A stretch of 57,612 bases of DNA from Bacteroides sp. CAG:545 (lineage in GTDB: Bacteria; Bacteroidota; Bacteroidia; Bacteroidales; UBA932), in assembly GCA_000432515.1 (NCBI GenBank), contig HF996007.1, positions 1 to 57,612 of the forward strand, read 5' to 3'. Position numbers and translations under genes: made by a program. Positions 26,445 to 34,933 of this stretch are shown piece after piece. Each line of letters begins with the position of its first letter. The first letter of the stretch is position 1. The notes under the pieces are model-generated. The model saw only the letters and a program-made list of their open reading frames with translations, was not told the origin of the DNA and searched no databases.

Positions 26445-29400
26445 TTAGAAAGTTAGATCAATACCGAACATAAATGACTTCTGCCAAGGATAAATACGGT
26501 TGGTAGAATTGGTCTTTGCCATTTCCGGGTCGATGTATTTCGTATGCTTCTTGAACGGAGACCAATAAGCAAGGTTCTCTCCAGAGAAGGAGAACCGGAC
26601 AGGTCCCATGCCGATCTTATCGGTAATAAATTTCGGCAATGTATATCCGAATGTCAGATTCTTCAGACGGCAATAGCTGATATCCTGAAGATAACGGTCG
26701 CTCGGCACCGTAAGCTCTCGGTTGGAACCGAGTCCCACATAACCTCTCGGACGAGGCAGGTAAGAGTCCGGATTGTCTTCGCTCCAGATCTTCTTATGGA
26801 AATCCTTAGGGATAAGTGTAGCATAAGGACGGGCATATGGACCATAGAACAGAACATTGTTGGCAGCCGGAGCCCAATCCATCTTACCTACACCCTGGAA
26901 GAATATTCCGAAATCAAAGCCGAAGTATTGGAGACTCAAGTTTATGCCGTAGTTGTATCGTGGCTGATTGTTTCCAATGATAGTGCGGTCACCAGGATCA
27001 TCCACGGTGTTCTTGCCCTGATTGACGACTCCGTCACCATTCAGGTCAAGAAACTTGACATCTCCTCCGTGAAGTCCGCGCTCATCGCCGGCAGCAGAGA
27101 TAATGGCCTGATTGACAAAGGTCTGGTCAATCTTATAATCCGCAGCCTCCGCATCTGAGCGGAACAGTCCGCCAGTGTGGTAACCCCAGATTTCACCCAT
27201 ACGCATACCTACATAGTAAGATTTTGCGAAAGTACGCTCAGGATTGTCAAACTTGGTAATTTCCGTAATATAATCGCTGAAACTTGCAGTCACAGAATAA
27301 TTGAACGGTTTTCCGAACAAGTTGAAGCCGTCTCTCCAGGAGAGCTGGAATTCATATCCTTTGGTACGAAGGTCAGCAGCATTCATCTTAGGAGATGAGG
27401 CGCCATAAACTGCAGGCAGCGCAACTCCTGCTGTCAACATATCCTTGGTGTCACGGATATATGCATCAGCAGTAAACATGAGGCGGTTGCCGAAGAATGC
27501 GAGATCAACTCCCAAATCATGCTGCAGCGTCTTCTCCCATGTAAGGTTGGACGCTACCGGAGCTCCGATAGTGGCAATTGTCGGTTTTGAACCTGAGCCG
27601 AAAGTGTAGGAGCCTGTACCGATCGCGATTTTACGGATGTAATCATAATAGCCGACAAGCTGGTTGCCAAGGCTTCCGTATGAATACCTCAACTTGAAGT
27701 TGTTCATCGTATTCTTTATTGGAGCGAAGAACTTTTCCTCTGATATTCTCCAGCCCAATGACATTGACGGGAAAAATCCCCAACGATGGCTTGAAGCGAA
27801 TCTGGAGGTTCCGTCATAGCGTCCGCTGGCCTCGAAAAGATAACGCCCCTTGTAGTCATAGTTCAAACGGCCGAAAAAGCCTTCGAGAGCATATTCATTC
27901 TGGCCACCTGAGGTCTCCATTCTCGGATTGCCGTCAGCGTCTGAACCGACAAGATTCAAGTCATTGAGCGTCTGACTCATAAGGTAATAGCCTTTCGCTC
28001 CCACATCTTTATAATGCTTGGTCTCCCAGTTGAAACCAGCCATCAACTTGATATTGTGAGACTTAGCGATACTCTTTGTCCAAGTCGCATAGATGTTGGT
28101 AGCATAGTAATGCTGTGTCTCGGTTTTCTCTTTGAGGCTGTCGATCGAACGTGAGTTGGTAACCTGCACCGTCTCTCCTGGATAGCGAGAATACTCAGTA
28201 TTGGTCGCACGGTTCATGTACCTGTTCTGATTGAGCGCATATGTAAAGTTGGCCCTGATTTCCAACGAAGCCAAAGGCTTTATGGTAAGTTCCGTGGTAG
28301 TGGACAGGTTATCCTTATTATCCTCGTTCTTGTAGTTAGGATTGTCCAGAATGGTAAGAAGTCCGTCCATCACGTAGTTATTGTTGGCAAATGATGTGTA
28401 GCCGATGCTCGTACCGTCCGGATTATGAGCCGGATAACTGGCCAGAGCATGCACGGTCATCAATGAGAAAGCCGTATTGACATCGCTCGGTCCCGGATAA
28501 CGGTAACGGTACTTGTAGTAGCTCGTGTTATTGGTGAGATTAAGCCACTTCTTGATGTCAAACGATATCTTCGAACGGAAACTGTACTTGTCCAGCTTGT
28601 CCGTGTTACGGCGGAAAATACCTTCTTCCCTATTATAAGATCCTGAAAGAAGATACTTTACGTGTGCAGTGCCACCGCTGAGTGACACGCTGTGCTGCTG
28701 ATTCGGACGACGGTCACGGAAGAGTTCATGATACCAGTCGGTGTTGGCATAATAAAGATAGGTATCCCTTCCGTCACGCTGGTCAATCATAACCCAAGGA
28801 CGGGCAGGATTCTCCCTCTTGTCATTGACACGGGCCCAAAGTTCCTGCATGTCAGACTGAGTATAGTATGTATAATTCGTACCGTTCGCAGCGCGGTAGA
28901 ACAAGTCATTGAGATAAACGGAATAATAACCCCTGTTCTCAAACTCGGTGGAAGTGGTCGGCGCTTCCCAACCGAAGCGGCTGTTTACGCGGACTGTGGC
29001 CATTCCATCAGCCTCCGTTCCGCTTTTGGTGGTCACGAGGATTACACCGAATGATGCTCGTGCACCATAGACGGCAGCGGCAGACGCATCCTTGATCACG
29101 GAAATGGACTCGACATCAGCAGGATTCACCCTTGACAGGTCTCCTTCTGCACCATCTACCAAAACCAATGGACTACCGCCGTTGATGGAGTTGATACCAC
29201 GGATGTTTATGCTTGCGGAATTACCCGGACGTCCCGAACTTGTGGTGACGTTAAGTCCAGGCACCGAGCCCTGGAGCATATGAGTAAGTGTCGGAGAGGT
29301 CCTGTTCTCGAGATTCTCGGAAGATACCGTAGATATCGCGCCAGTGAGATTGACCTTCTTCTGCACGCCATAGCCGACCACCACTGTCTCGTCTATCGAC

Positions 29401-29984
29401 AAAGCGTCCTCGTCAATAGTCATGACAATGTTATCTGCAGAGGCTGAAAGAAGCTGGGTCTTTTCCACATAACCAAGACATTGAACTGCCAATGTAACTT
29501 CTCCGTCGGAAGCTGGCATGGAAAACCTGCCGGAGCCGTCGGTCACCGTACCTCCGGACTGCCCTACGACCATAACTACAGCACCTGGAACCGGCATGCC
29601 GGAAGCGTCATTGACCTGGCCTGTAATCGTGCGTTTTCCTGTGGCAGATGTTTTTCGGCTCAGCACTACAGTCACTCCCACTACTGAATATTTAACTCCC
29701 TTATTGGCAAACACTTCGTCCAAAATGGAAGTCAAACTCGAATTCTTATGGCTGACCTTTACCTCCCCGAGGGACATGCTGTTCAGGTCCGCATCATAAG
29801 AGAACAGGATTCCGGTCTGCTTTGTCAAAGCGTCCGCAACCCCTTTCACCGTCGCATCCTTTAGAGAGATGCTGACATTGTACGTTTTCTGGTCTTCCTG
29901 AGGAGAGGCTTGAGCGGACTGCATTGACAGTCCCGACAAAAGCGTGACGCACAAGAATACCCAACTGAAAAACTTAAATCTCAT
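26445..29984 (-). CDS. SusC/RagA family TonB-dependent transducer with STN domain
   Basis: A 1179-residue outer membrane protein. After a signal peptide, an STN domain (about residues 35-110: VSISLKDATVKGVADAL) marks a signalling transducer. It is followed by a carboxypeptidase regulatory-like domain (TITGQVNDASGMPVPGA, about 119-200), the SusC plug signature ETVVVGYGVQKK, and a long beta-barrel ending in an aromatic residue (MFGIDLTF). It imports a ligand using TonB and, through STN, relays its presence to the FecR anti-sigma encoded just upstream. Gene order sigma-fecR-susC-susD is the classic trans-envelope signalling arrangement. Confidence 0.96.
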   Translation of the reverse strand: MRFKFFSWVFLCVTLLSGLSMQSAQASPQEDQKTYNVSISLKDATVKGVADALTKQTGILFSYDADLNSMSLGEVKVSHKNSSLTSILDEVFANKGVKYSVVGVTVVLSRKTSATGKRTITGQVNDASGMPVPGAVVMVVGQSGGTVTDGSGRFSMPASDGEVTLAVQCLGYVEKTQLLSASADNIVMTIDEDALSIDETVVVGYGVQKKVNLTGAISTVSSENLENRTSPTLTHMLQGSVPGLNVTTSSGRPGNSASINIRGINSINGGSPLVLVDGAEGDLSRVNPADVESISVIKDASAAAVYGARASFGVILVTTKSGTEADGMATVRVNSRFGWEAPTTSTEFENRGYYSVYLNDLFYRAANGTNYTYYTQSDMQELWARVNDKRENPARPWVMIDQRDGRDTYLYYANTDWYHELFRDRRPNQQHSVSLSGGTAHVKYLLSGSYNREEGIFRRNTDKLDKYSFRSKISFDIKKWLNLTNNTSYYKYRYRYPGPSDVNTAFSLMTVHALASYPAHNPDGTSIGYTSFANNNYVMDGLLTILDNPNYKNEDNKDNLSTTTELTIKPLASLEIRANFTYALNQNRYMNRATNTEYSRYPGETVQVTNSRSIDSLKEKTETQHYYATNIYATWTKSIAKSHNIKLMAGFNWETKHYKDVGAKGYYLMSQTLNDLNLVGSDADGNPRMETSGGQNEYALEGFFGRLNYDYKGRYLFEASGRYDGTSRFASSHRWGFFPSMSLGWRISEEKFFAPIKNTMNNFKLRYSYGSLGNQLVGYYDYIRKIAIGTGSYTFGSGSKPTIATIGAPVASNLTWEKTLQHDLGVDLAFFGNRLMFTADAYIRDTKDMLTAGVALPAVYGASSPKMNAADLRTKGYEFQLSWRDGFNLFGKPFNYSVTASFSDYITEITKFDNPERTFAKSYYVGMRMGEIWGYHTGGLFRSDAEAADYKIDQTFVNQAIISAAGDERGLHGGDVKFLDLNGDGVVNQGKNTVDDPGDRTIIGNNQPRYNYGINLSLQYFGFDFGIFFQGVGKMDWAPAANNVLFYGPYARPYATLIPKDFHKKIWSEDNPDSYLPRPRGYVGLGSNRELTVPSDRYLQDISYCRLKNLTFGYTLPKFITDKIGMGPVRFSFSGENLAYWSPFKKHTKYIDPEMAKTNSTNRIYPWQKSFMFGIDLTF

Positions 29985-30028
29985 AAGTGATTTTTTGATT
30001 GGTTAAACTTAGTTTTTGGTATTATGTA

Positions 30029-31009
30029 TTACTTTTTCACGATTTCACAGTCCACGCCGGACAGATGAGACAGAATGACGAGAGCCTCATCCACTCCACG
30101 ACTTTTCAGACAGCAGAAATTATAATGCTTACTGTCATCCGCGTTCTTTCCCACCTTTATCTCTACCTTATAGGCTCTTGCAATACTGTTGACGATTTCC
30201 TGAACAGTCGCATCATTCAGGGCAATGACATTGTATTTCAAGCGGACTGCCGCCTGGACATATTGATGTCCAACGAATATGTCATTGCTGTTCAGGTCAA
30301 AAGTAGCTGTCTGATCAGGGCAAAGCCGCATAAGATGGACGCCTTGAGGATTGCACAGTCTGACACTGCCCTCTTCAAGCATGACTTCCGTGCCTTTTTT
30401 ATCCTCGACGAGGACATTGAATCTGGTACCGACGGCGACTACTGACAAACCGGGTGTCTTCACAATAAACGGATGTAGCGTATCCTTGGCCACATCGAAA
30501 AAGGCTTCTCCTGTAAGATAGATGTCACGCGTGCCGCCTTTCGTCTCCTCGACATAACGCAATGAAGACCCGCTCATGATCCAGACGTTTGTCCCGTCAG
30601 GAAGGCAAGCCATGGCAGGTTCTTCATCAGTATTTGAATACACTGTACCGAGCAAGGACGCGTCATCTGTATGCGGTTTCACAGGAGCGAAAAGTAATAC
30701 GGCAATGACAGCAACAGCGGCAGCTATGCTACAGGCGAATGAATACGTCCTCACTTTGCGCTTTCTCGAAGCCGTCTGGGCATCCTGTTTTTCAATGCTT
30801 TGGGACAGGCGCTCGAGAAAAGCGTCACGATTTGATTCAAAATGCTCATCACTCACCACTTCCGCTGCGCTTATGACAGACATCGTATCAGCAAATATCC
30901 GTTCATTTTCCTCATTCTCGAGCAGCCATCTCATCAGCTGACGGTTCTCTGAAAGAGTGGACTCACCCTTGAGATATTTTCTAAACAGTTCGTAAGGTAC
31001 TTCATTCAT
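30029..31009 (-). CDS. FecR family anti-sigma factor
   Basis: A 326-residue single-pass inner membrane protein. The N-terminal cytoplasmic region (residues 1-85) would hold the ECF sigma. A transmembrane helix lies at about 89-107 (FACSIAAAVAVIAVLLFA). The periplasmic FecR domain contains DGTNVWIMSGSSLRY and GEAFFDVAKD, and a DUF4974-like C-terminal domain ends the protein. The periplasmic part would contact the STN domain of SusC. It starts 243 bases after the sigma gene; that gap is almost filled by a 161-bp palindromic element that may influence its expression. Confidence 0.94.
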   Translation of the reverse strand: MNEVPYELFRKYLKGESTLSENRQLMRWLLENEENERIFADTMSVISAAEVVSDEHFESNRDAFLERLSQSIEKQDAQTASRKRKVRTYSFACSIAAAVAVIAVLLFAPVKPHTDDASLLGTVYSNTDEEPAMACLPDGTNVWIMSGSSLRYVEETKGGTRDIYLTGEAFFDVAKDTLHPFIVKTPGLSVVAVGTRFNVLVEDKKGTEVMLEEGSVRLCNPQGVHLMRLCPDQTATFDLNSNDIFVGHQYVQAAVRLKYNVIALNDATVQEIVNSIARAYKVEIKVGKNADDSKHYNFCCLKSRGVDEALVILSHLSGVDCEIVKK

Positions 31010-31063
31010 AGTCTTGGAAAGTTGTCTTTACATATATAATACAGACAACTCTTCAAAACTGCC

Positions 31064-31230
31064 TAAGAAACTGTTTTGAAATGATTGAATAGTTGTTTGA
31101 GGTAAAATTCCTTCATCTTCTTCCCGAGTTTTCAGGTCAGATAGGCCCAGCTATCTTCCCTGAACCCTCGGTTGAATCTGAAGTTTTTTCCACTCAAACC
31201 TTCTGTGAATAATTTCAAAACAGTTTCTAA
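31064..31230. mobile_element. 161-bp palindromic MITE-like element flanked by TAA
   Basis: Terminal inverted repeats of 16 bases, starting GAAACTGTTTTGAAAT (31067-31082) and ending with its exact complement (31212-31227), bound a nested palindrome: GTTTGAG/CTCAAAC, CCGAG/CTCGG, TTCAGG/CCTGAA and AGATAG/CTATCT converge on a six-base loop GCCCAG. TAA flanks both ends (31064-31066 and 31228-31230), as expected of a 3-bp target duplication. There is no transposase. It carries a 17-codon minus-strand frame beginning MKEFYLKQLF. It lies 25 bases after the sigma stop and about 58 bases before the fecR start. A folded RNA regulatory role is an alternative. Confidence 0.6.
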
Positions 31231-31252
31231 AACGATTTTCTATTTTTTATGA

Positions 31253-31840
31253 TTATTCTGAAAGGAACAGCAGGAAAAGGGAAAAGGTCACCCCAAGTGA
31301 CTCCCTTAAAAGTTTCAGGGCGTTGTAAATATGATTTGAAACGGTACTGGTAGAGACACCCAACTGTTCTGCTATTTCTTTTGTGGATTTATGCTCTATA
31401 TAACTGAGTTTGAAGACCTCCCGGCATTTCGGCGGCAAAGCCATCACAGCTTCGTCTATCTTTTTCTTCAAGTCCATCGTGTACAGCCTGCGTATCGAGT
31501 CATTGTTCTCCGGGTCACAATAGTAACTGGCTAGCGAGGCTATTGAGGTCCTGTACCATTGTCTATAATCCGCCGCTGACTTGTCCTTGGACAATTTGTT
31601 CAATGCAGCATTATAAATCGAGCGCAAGATGTAGCCTTGAAGCGAACGGTCTTCCACAAGACTCTCACGTCTGCTCCAGACATTCAGCAAGACATCCTGA
31701 ACGACATCTTCCGCCCCGTCCGCCGGCAAGAACATCCTCGCATAGGAGATGAAGGCAGCATAATATTCCCTACAAAGAATATCGAATGCCTTCCTGTCCC
31801 CTTTACGGATCAGCCGAACCTGTTCCAATTCAGTCATCAT
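31253..31840 (-). CDS. ECF RNA polymerase sigma-70 factor
   Basis: A 195-residue extracytoplasmic-function sigma factor of the Bacteroidota expansion family. The sigma-2 region is visible as ILCREYYAAFISYARMFL and AEDVVQDVLLNVW, and sigma-4 as ALPPKCREVFKLSYIEHKSTKEIAEQLGVSTSTVSNHIYNAL with its helix-turn-helix, written here only to mark the region. A Met-Met start allows 31840 or 31837. It leads the fecR-susC-susD locus and would switch it on when SusC signals ligand. A strong promoter of the housekeeping type lies upstream. Confidence 0.95.
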   Translation of the reverse strand: MMTELEQVRLIRKGDRKAFDILCREYYAAFISYARMFLPADGAEDVVQDVLLNVWSRRESLVEDRSLQGYILRSIYNAALNKLSKDKSAADYRQWYRTSIASLASYYCDPENNDSIRRLYTMDLKKKIDEAVMALPPKCREVFKLSYIEHKSTKEIAEQLGVSTSTVSNHIYNALKLLRESLGVTFSLFLLFLSE

Positions 31841-31899
31841 TGCTCTTGTTACAAATCAATGGTATTTTAGGCGAATGCTTGTCCACAAGAATCCTCGGA

Positions 31900-31929
31900 C
31901 AAATATAACGATTTTTAACAATAGTCAAA
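31900..31929 (-). promoter_or_regulatory. Promoter of the ECF sigma gene
   Basis: On the minus strand TTTG (31929-31926), an 18-base spacer, then TATATTTG (31907-31900): an exact -7 match and exact -33 with spacing one base short of the usual 19-21. The predicted leader is about 50 bases. Confidence 0.55.
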
Positions 31930-31931
31930 CA

Positions 31932-31967
31932 CGCAAAAAGAGTGGCCGACATAGTCAGTCACTCTTT
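31932..31967 (-). terminator. Terminator after tRNA-Arg
   Basis: On the minus strand AAAGAGTG...-type arms (31960-31967 with 31937-31944), extended inward by GTCGG/CTGAC pairing, are followed by five T. A second small stem-loop (GTAATCC/GGATTAC, 31975-31995) lies between it and the tRNA. Confidence 0.75.
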
Positions 31968-32000
31968 ACACTCAGTAATCCTTGTTACGGATTACTCACG

Positions 32001-32072
32001 TAGCCCCGACAGGAATCGAACCTGTATTTAAAGTTTAGGAAACTTCCGTTCTATCCGTTGAACTACAGGGCC
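32001..32072 (-). tRNA. tRNA-Arg (anticodon CCU)
   Basis: A complete cloverleaf of 72 bases without encoded CCA. The acceptor arms GGCCCTG/CGGGGCT pair with two G-U wobbles, the D arm is GTTC/GAAC, the anticodon stem is GAAGT/ACTTT with loop TTCCTAA, and the T arm is ACAGG/CCTGT around TTCGATT. The anticodon CCT in the loop reads AGG. It lies 19 bases downstream of rpmF and is probably transcribed with it. Confidence 0.95.
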
Positions 32073-32091
32073 ATTATGAGCGGAAAGCGGC

Positions 32092-32277
32092 TTATTCAGC
32101 TACTTTCTTCTCAATAATCTGACGGCCTCTGTAGAAGCCACACTCAGGACATACTCTGTGATACATTACTGTAGCACCGCAATTTGGGCAAGTTGCCAAG
32201 GTCGGAACAGCAGCGAAGTCGTGTGTTCTTCTCTTGTCCCTTCTTTGCTTTGAAAGTTTGTGTTTCGGATGTGCCAT
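32092..32277 (-). CDS. rpmF: 50S ribosomal protein L32
   Basis: A 61-residue ribosomal protein, bL32, located near the peptidyl transferase region. The start MAHPKHKLSKQRRDKRRTH is diagnostic. It is the zinc-binding form, with CPNC and CPEC pairs. It follows yceD after 45 bases, the conserved yceD-rpmF pair, and precedes tRNA-Arg. Confidence 0.98.
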   Translation of the reverse strand: MAHPKHKLSKQRRDKRRTHDFAAVPTLATCPNCGATVMYHRVCPECGFYRGRQIIEKKVAE

Positions 32278-32322
32278 TGTTATATAACTTTTAAAACTTA
32301 TTCACTCCTGTGCTCGTAATAT

Positions 32323-32871
32323 CTAATCTAACTTCAACCCTTTGAGCACTGCAAAAGGATTATAAGTATCGTTGTTTTCCTCAGTCTTGCGGTCTTCTTC
32401 CCTCTCTTTCCCCTCTCCCGACAAATATTTCAACGCCTCGGGATTACATTTGCCTTTTTCATGGACCCTCTGCATCGGCAATGACAGACAAGCATAGTCA
32501 TAAACCGTCTGGCTCAAGTCCATATCAGCTCCTTCTTCAGGGAGATACACGATCTCGCGTTCATCACTGACCGTAATTTCTTCTTCCGAAACCGGCTCCG
32601 CACCGAACTTCACGCTGAGCAATGCCTTGGCATCTACCGGAAGCACGACATCTTCCATGCATCTGTCGCAAGGAACTGTCAATGTGCCCGCAAGCGAGCA
32701 ATCGACTCCGAGATAAGACCCGGACTTTTCAGCGACCACATCGGCAACTATATCAGCGTCAATGATTTCCGTGTTCTCAAATCTTCTGAAGAACTCTGTC
32801 CCGACATGCCAGGAGAAACTTGTCCTGCCAGGTTTCAATCCATTCAAAGGTATAATAAATTCGTCTTTCAT
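32323..32871 (-). CDS. YceD/DUF177 family protein
   Basis: A 182-residue cytoplasmic protein of the DUF177 (YceD) family, whose members sit upstream of rpmF and are linked to large ribosomal RNA processing or stability. The family signature is the cysteine pair in TVPCDRCMEDVVLPV near residues 67-81. An acidic segment follows, and the C-terminus ends NPFAVLKGLKLD, as typical of the family. A full TTG-N19-TACCTTTG promoter overlaps the end of typA just upstream. Confidence 0.9.
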   Translation of the reverse strand: MKDEFIIPLNGLKPGRTSFSWHVGTEFFRRFENTEIIDADIVADVVAEKSGSYLGVDCSLAGTLTVPCDRCMEDVVLPVDAKALLSVKFGAEPVSEEEITVSDEREIVYLPEEGADMDLSQTVYDYACLSLPMQRVHEKGKCNPEALKYLSGEGKEREEDRKTEENNDTYNPFAVLKGLKLD

Positions 32872-32896
32872 TTGCCTATAAACAGATTAGGGGATG

Positions 32897-32927
32897 CAAA
32901 GGTAAGAAAAACTTTTGGAATATCAAT
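32897..32927 (-). promoter_or_regulatory. Promoter of yceD-rpmF-tRNA-Arg
   Basis: On the minus strand ATTG (32927-32924), 19 bases, then TACCTTTG (32904-32897): exact -7, one mismatch in -33. The -33 element overlaps the stop codon of typA. The leader is about 20 bases. Confidence 0.55.
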
Positions 32928-34725
32928 CCTCGTCTCCGCTTTTTCTTTTCCTCTCTGTCGGGTCAAGCAGAACCTTGCGGATTCTGAGATGGTGAGGAGT
33001 AACCTCCACGAGCTCATCTTCATTGATATATTCGAGCATTTCCTCGAGAGACATCTTGATTGGAGGAGGGAGGATAATCTTCTCGTCACTGCCGGCCGCA
33101 CGGACGTTCGTCAGTTTCTTGGTCTTGCAGATATTGACATTCAGGTCGCGGTCACGGGTATGCTCACCCACAACTTCTCCCATATATATTTCCTCTCCCG
33201 GATCAACGAAGAATTTGCCTCTGTCCAGAAGTTTGTTCATCGAATATGCTATGGCCTCGCCAGTTTCCAATGAAACGAGAGAACCGTTGGTCCTGTGCTC
33301 GATCTCACCCTTGTACGGCTGATAGTCCTTGAACCTGTGTGCTACCACAGCCTCTCCCTGAGACGCGGTCAGCAGATTGCTCCTGAGTCCCATAAGGCCA
33401 CGGGTAGGGATCTCGAACTCGAGAAGAGTCCTGTCGGCTCTCGGTTCCATATGTATCAATGCCGCCTTTCTTCTTGTGGAAATTTCGATTGCAGCGCCGA
33501 CAAACTGCTCCGGCACTTCGATGCTGAGTTCCTCGATAGGCTCGCATCTCTGGCCGTTGATAGTCTTGTCCAGCACTTTCGGCTGTCCCACCTGAAGTTC
33601 GAAGCCTTCACGTCTCATCTCCTCAATCAGGACTGACAAGTGAAGCACACCACGTCCGAACACCACGAATGAATCCGCATTCAGGCCAGGTTTTACGCGA
33701 AGGGCGAGGTTCTTTTCGAGCTCCTTATCCAAACGCTCCTTTATATGTCTGGAAGTCACGAACTTGCCGTCTTTTCCGAAGAACGGGGAATTGTTGATGG
33801 TGAAGAGCATACTCATGGTAGGCTCGTCGATCGCGATCGGAGGAAGCGCCTCCGGATTCTCATAATCCGCAATCGTATCGCCGATTTCAAATCCGTCGAT
33901 TCCCACTACTGCGCAGATATCGCCGCACTGTACTTCCTGAACTTCTTTCTTTCCGAGTCCGTCGAATACAAGCAGCTGCTTGATCTTGCACTTCTCGATC
34001 CTGTCGTATCTCTTGCAGAGGCTAACGTTCATTCCAGTCGAAAGTTTGCCTCTTGTAACCCTGCCCACAGCAATACGTCCTACATAAGGAGAGTATTCCA
34101 ATGAAGAAATAAGCATCTGAGGGGTGCCTTCCACCTGTGCAGGCGCAGGGATCACTTCCAGGATGGTATCAAGCAGAGGGGTGATGTTGTCGGTCGGCTT
34201 CTTCCAGTCAGTGGACATCCATCCCTGTTTGGCACTTCCGAAAATAGTGCGGAAATCCAACTGGTCCTCATTGGCATTGAGAGCGAACATCAGGTCGAAG
34301 ACCTCTTCCTGAACTTCATCAGGGCGGCAGTTCGGCTTGTCCACCTTATTGATCACGACAATCGGCTTCTTGCCCATGCTCAGGGCTTTCTGGAGCACGA
34401 ATCTCGTCTGCGGCATACAGCCTTCGAATGCATCAACGAGAAGCAGGACGCCGTCGGCCATATTCAGGACTCTTTCGACCTCACCGCCGAAATCGCTATG
34501 GCCCGGGGTATCTATGATATTGATTTTAACTCCTTTATAAACTACAGATACGTTCTTGGCAAGAATAGTGATACCTCTTTCCCTTTCAATGTCATTGTTG
34601 TCGAGTATGAGTTCACCGAGATTTTCCGGCTGTCTTACCAAATTCGCCTGATAAATCATTCGGTCCACGAGAGTCGTTTTACCGTGATCGACGTGCGCGA
34701 TAATCGCAATGTTTCTAACGTCCAT
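32923..34725 (-). CDS. typA: Ribosome-associated GTPase TypA/BipA
   Basis: A 600-residue translational GTPase that acts in 50S assembly and stress adaptation. The G motifs are AHVDHGKTTLVD (G1), ERERGITI (switch I), DTPGHSDFGGEVERV (G3) and NKVDK (G4). EF-G-like domains II, III and V follow, with the BipA-specific C-terminal domain ending in VEVTPHHLRIRKVLLDP. The length is normal. It is divergent from guaA, and its own promoter is a perfect TTTG-N19-TAATTTTG. Confidence 0.97.
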   Translation of the reverse strand: MDVRNIAIIAHVDHGKTTLVDRMIYQANLVRQPENLGELILDNNDIERERGITILAKNVSVVYKGVKINIIDTPGHSDFGGEVERVLNMADGVLLLVDAFEGCMPQTRFVLQKALSMGKKPIVVINKVDKPNCRPDEVQEEVFDLMFALNANEDQLDFRTIFGSAKQGWMSTDWKKPTDNITPLLDTILEVIPAPAQVEGTPQMLISSLEYSPYVGRIAVGRVTRGKLSTGMNVSLCKRYDRIEKCKIKQLLVFDGLGKKEVQEVQCGDICAVVGIDGFEIGDTIADYENPEALPPIAIDEPTMSMLFTINNSPFFGKDGKFVTSRHIKERLDKELEKNLALRVKPGLNADSFVVFGRGVLHLSVLIEEMRREGFELQVGQPKVLDKTINGQRCEPIEELSIEVPEQFVGAAIEISTRRKAALIHMEPRADRTLLEFEIPTRGLMGLRSNLLTASQGEAVVAHRFKDYQPYKGEIEHRTNGSLVSLETGEAIAYSMNKLLDRGKFFVDPGEEIYMGEVVGEHTRDRDLNVNICKTKKLTNVRAAGSDEKIILPPPIKMSLEEMLEYINEDELVEVTPHHLRIRKVLLDPTERKRKSGDED

Positions 34726-34803
34726 AAACTTATTATAATGCTTCTAATAACTTCCTGTCAGCCCTCAACGGCTTGAGATCAAATACATTCTGATACAGAA
34801 GTG

Positions 34804-34834
34804 CAAAATTACTCATTTCTTCGGTTTTAACAAA
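34804..34834 (-). promoter_or_regulatory. Promoter of typA
   Basis: On the minus strand TTTG (34834-34831), 19 bases, then TAATTTTG (34811-34804): exact match to the Bacteroidota housekeeping consensus. The leader is about 70 bases. Confidence 0.65.
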
Positions 34835-34843
34835 CATCAGAAG

Positions 34844-34874
34844 ATTGCCGAATGAAGATTTTGTATTATTTTTG
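34844..34874 (+). promoter_or_regulatory. Promoter of guaA
   Basis: On the plus strand ATTG (34844-34847), 19 bases, then TATTTTTG (34867-34874). The leader to the guaA ATG is about 53 bases. It is back to back with the typA promoter, only ten bases apart. Confidence 0.55.
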
Positions 34875-34933
34875 TAGAATTAAATCTGTCGGGGCGGCCG
34901 CTTGGCGTGTCCCGCATTTGAAATCTTCTCAAT

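Noticed and set aside
30000..30028. A separate promoter directly before susC
   Set aside because: Only TAAGTTTA (one mismatch to TAnnTTTG, no -33) is present in the 44-base gap; not enough to claim a start site.
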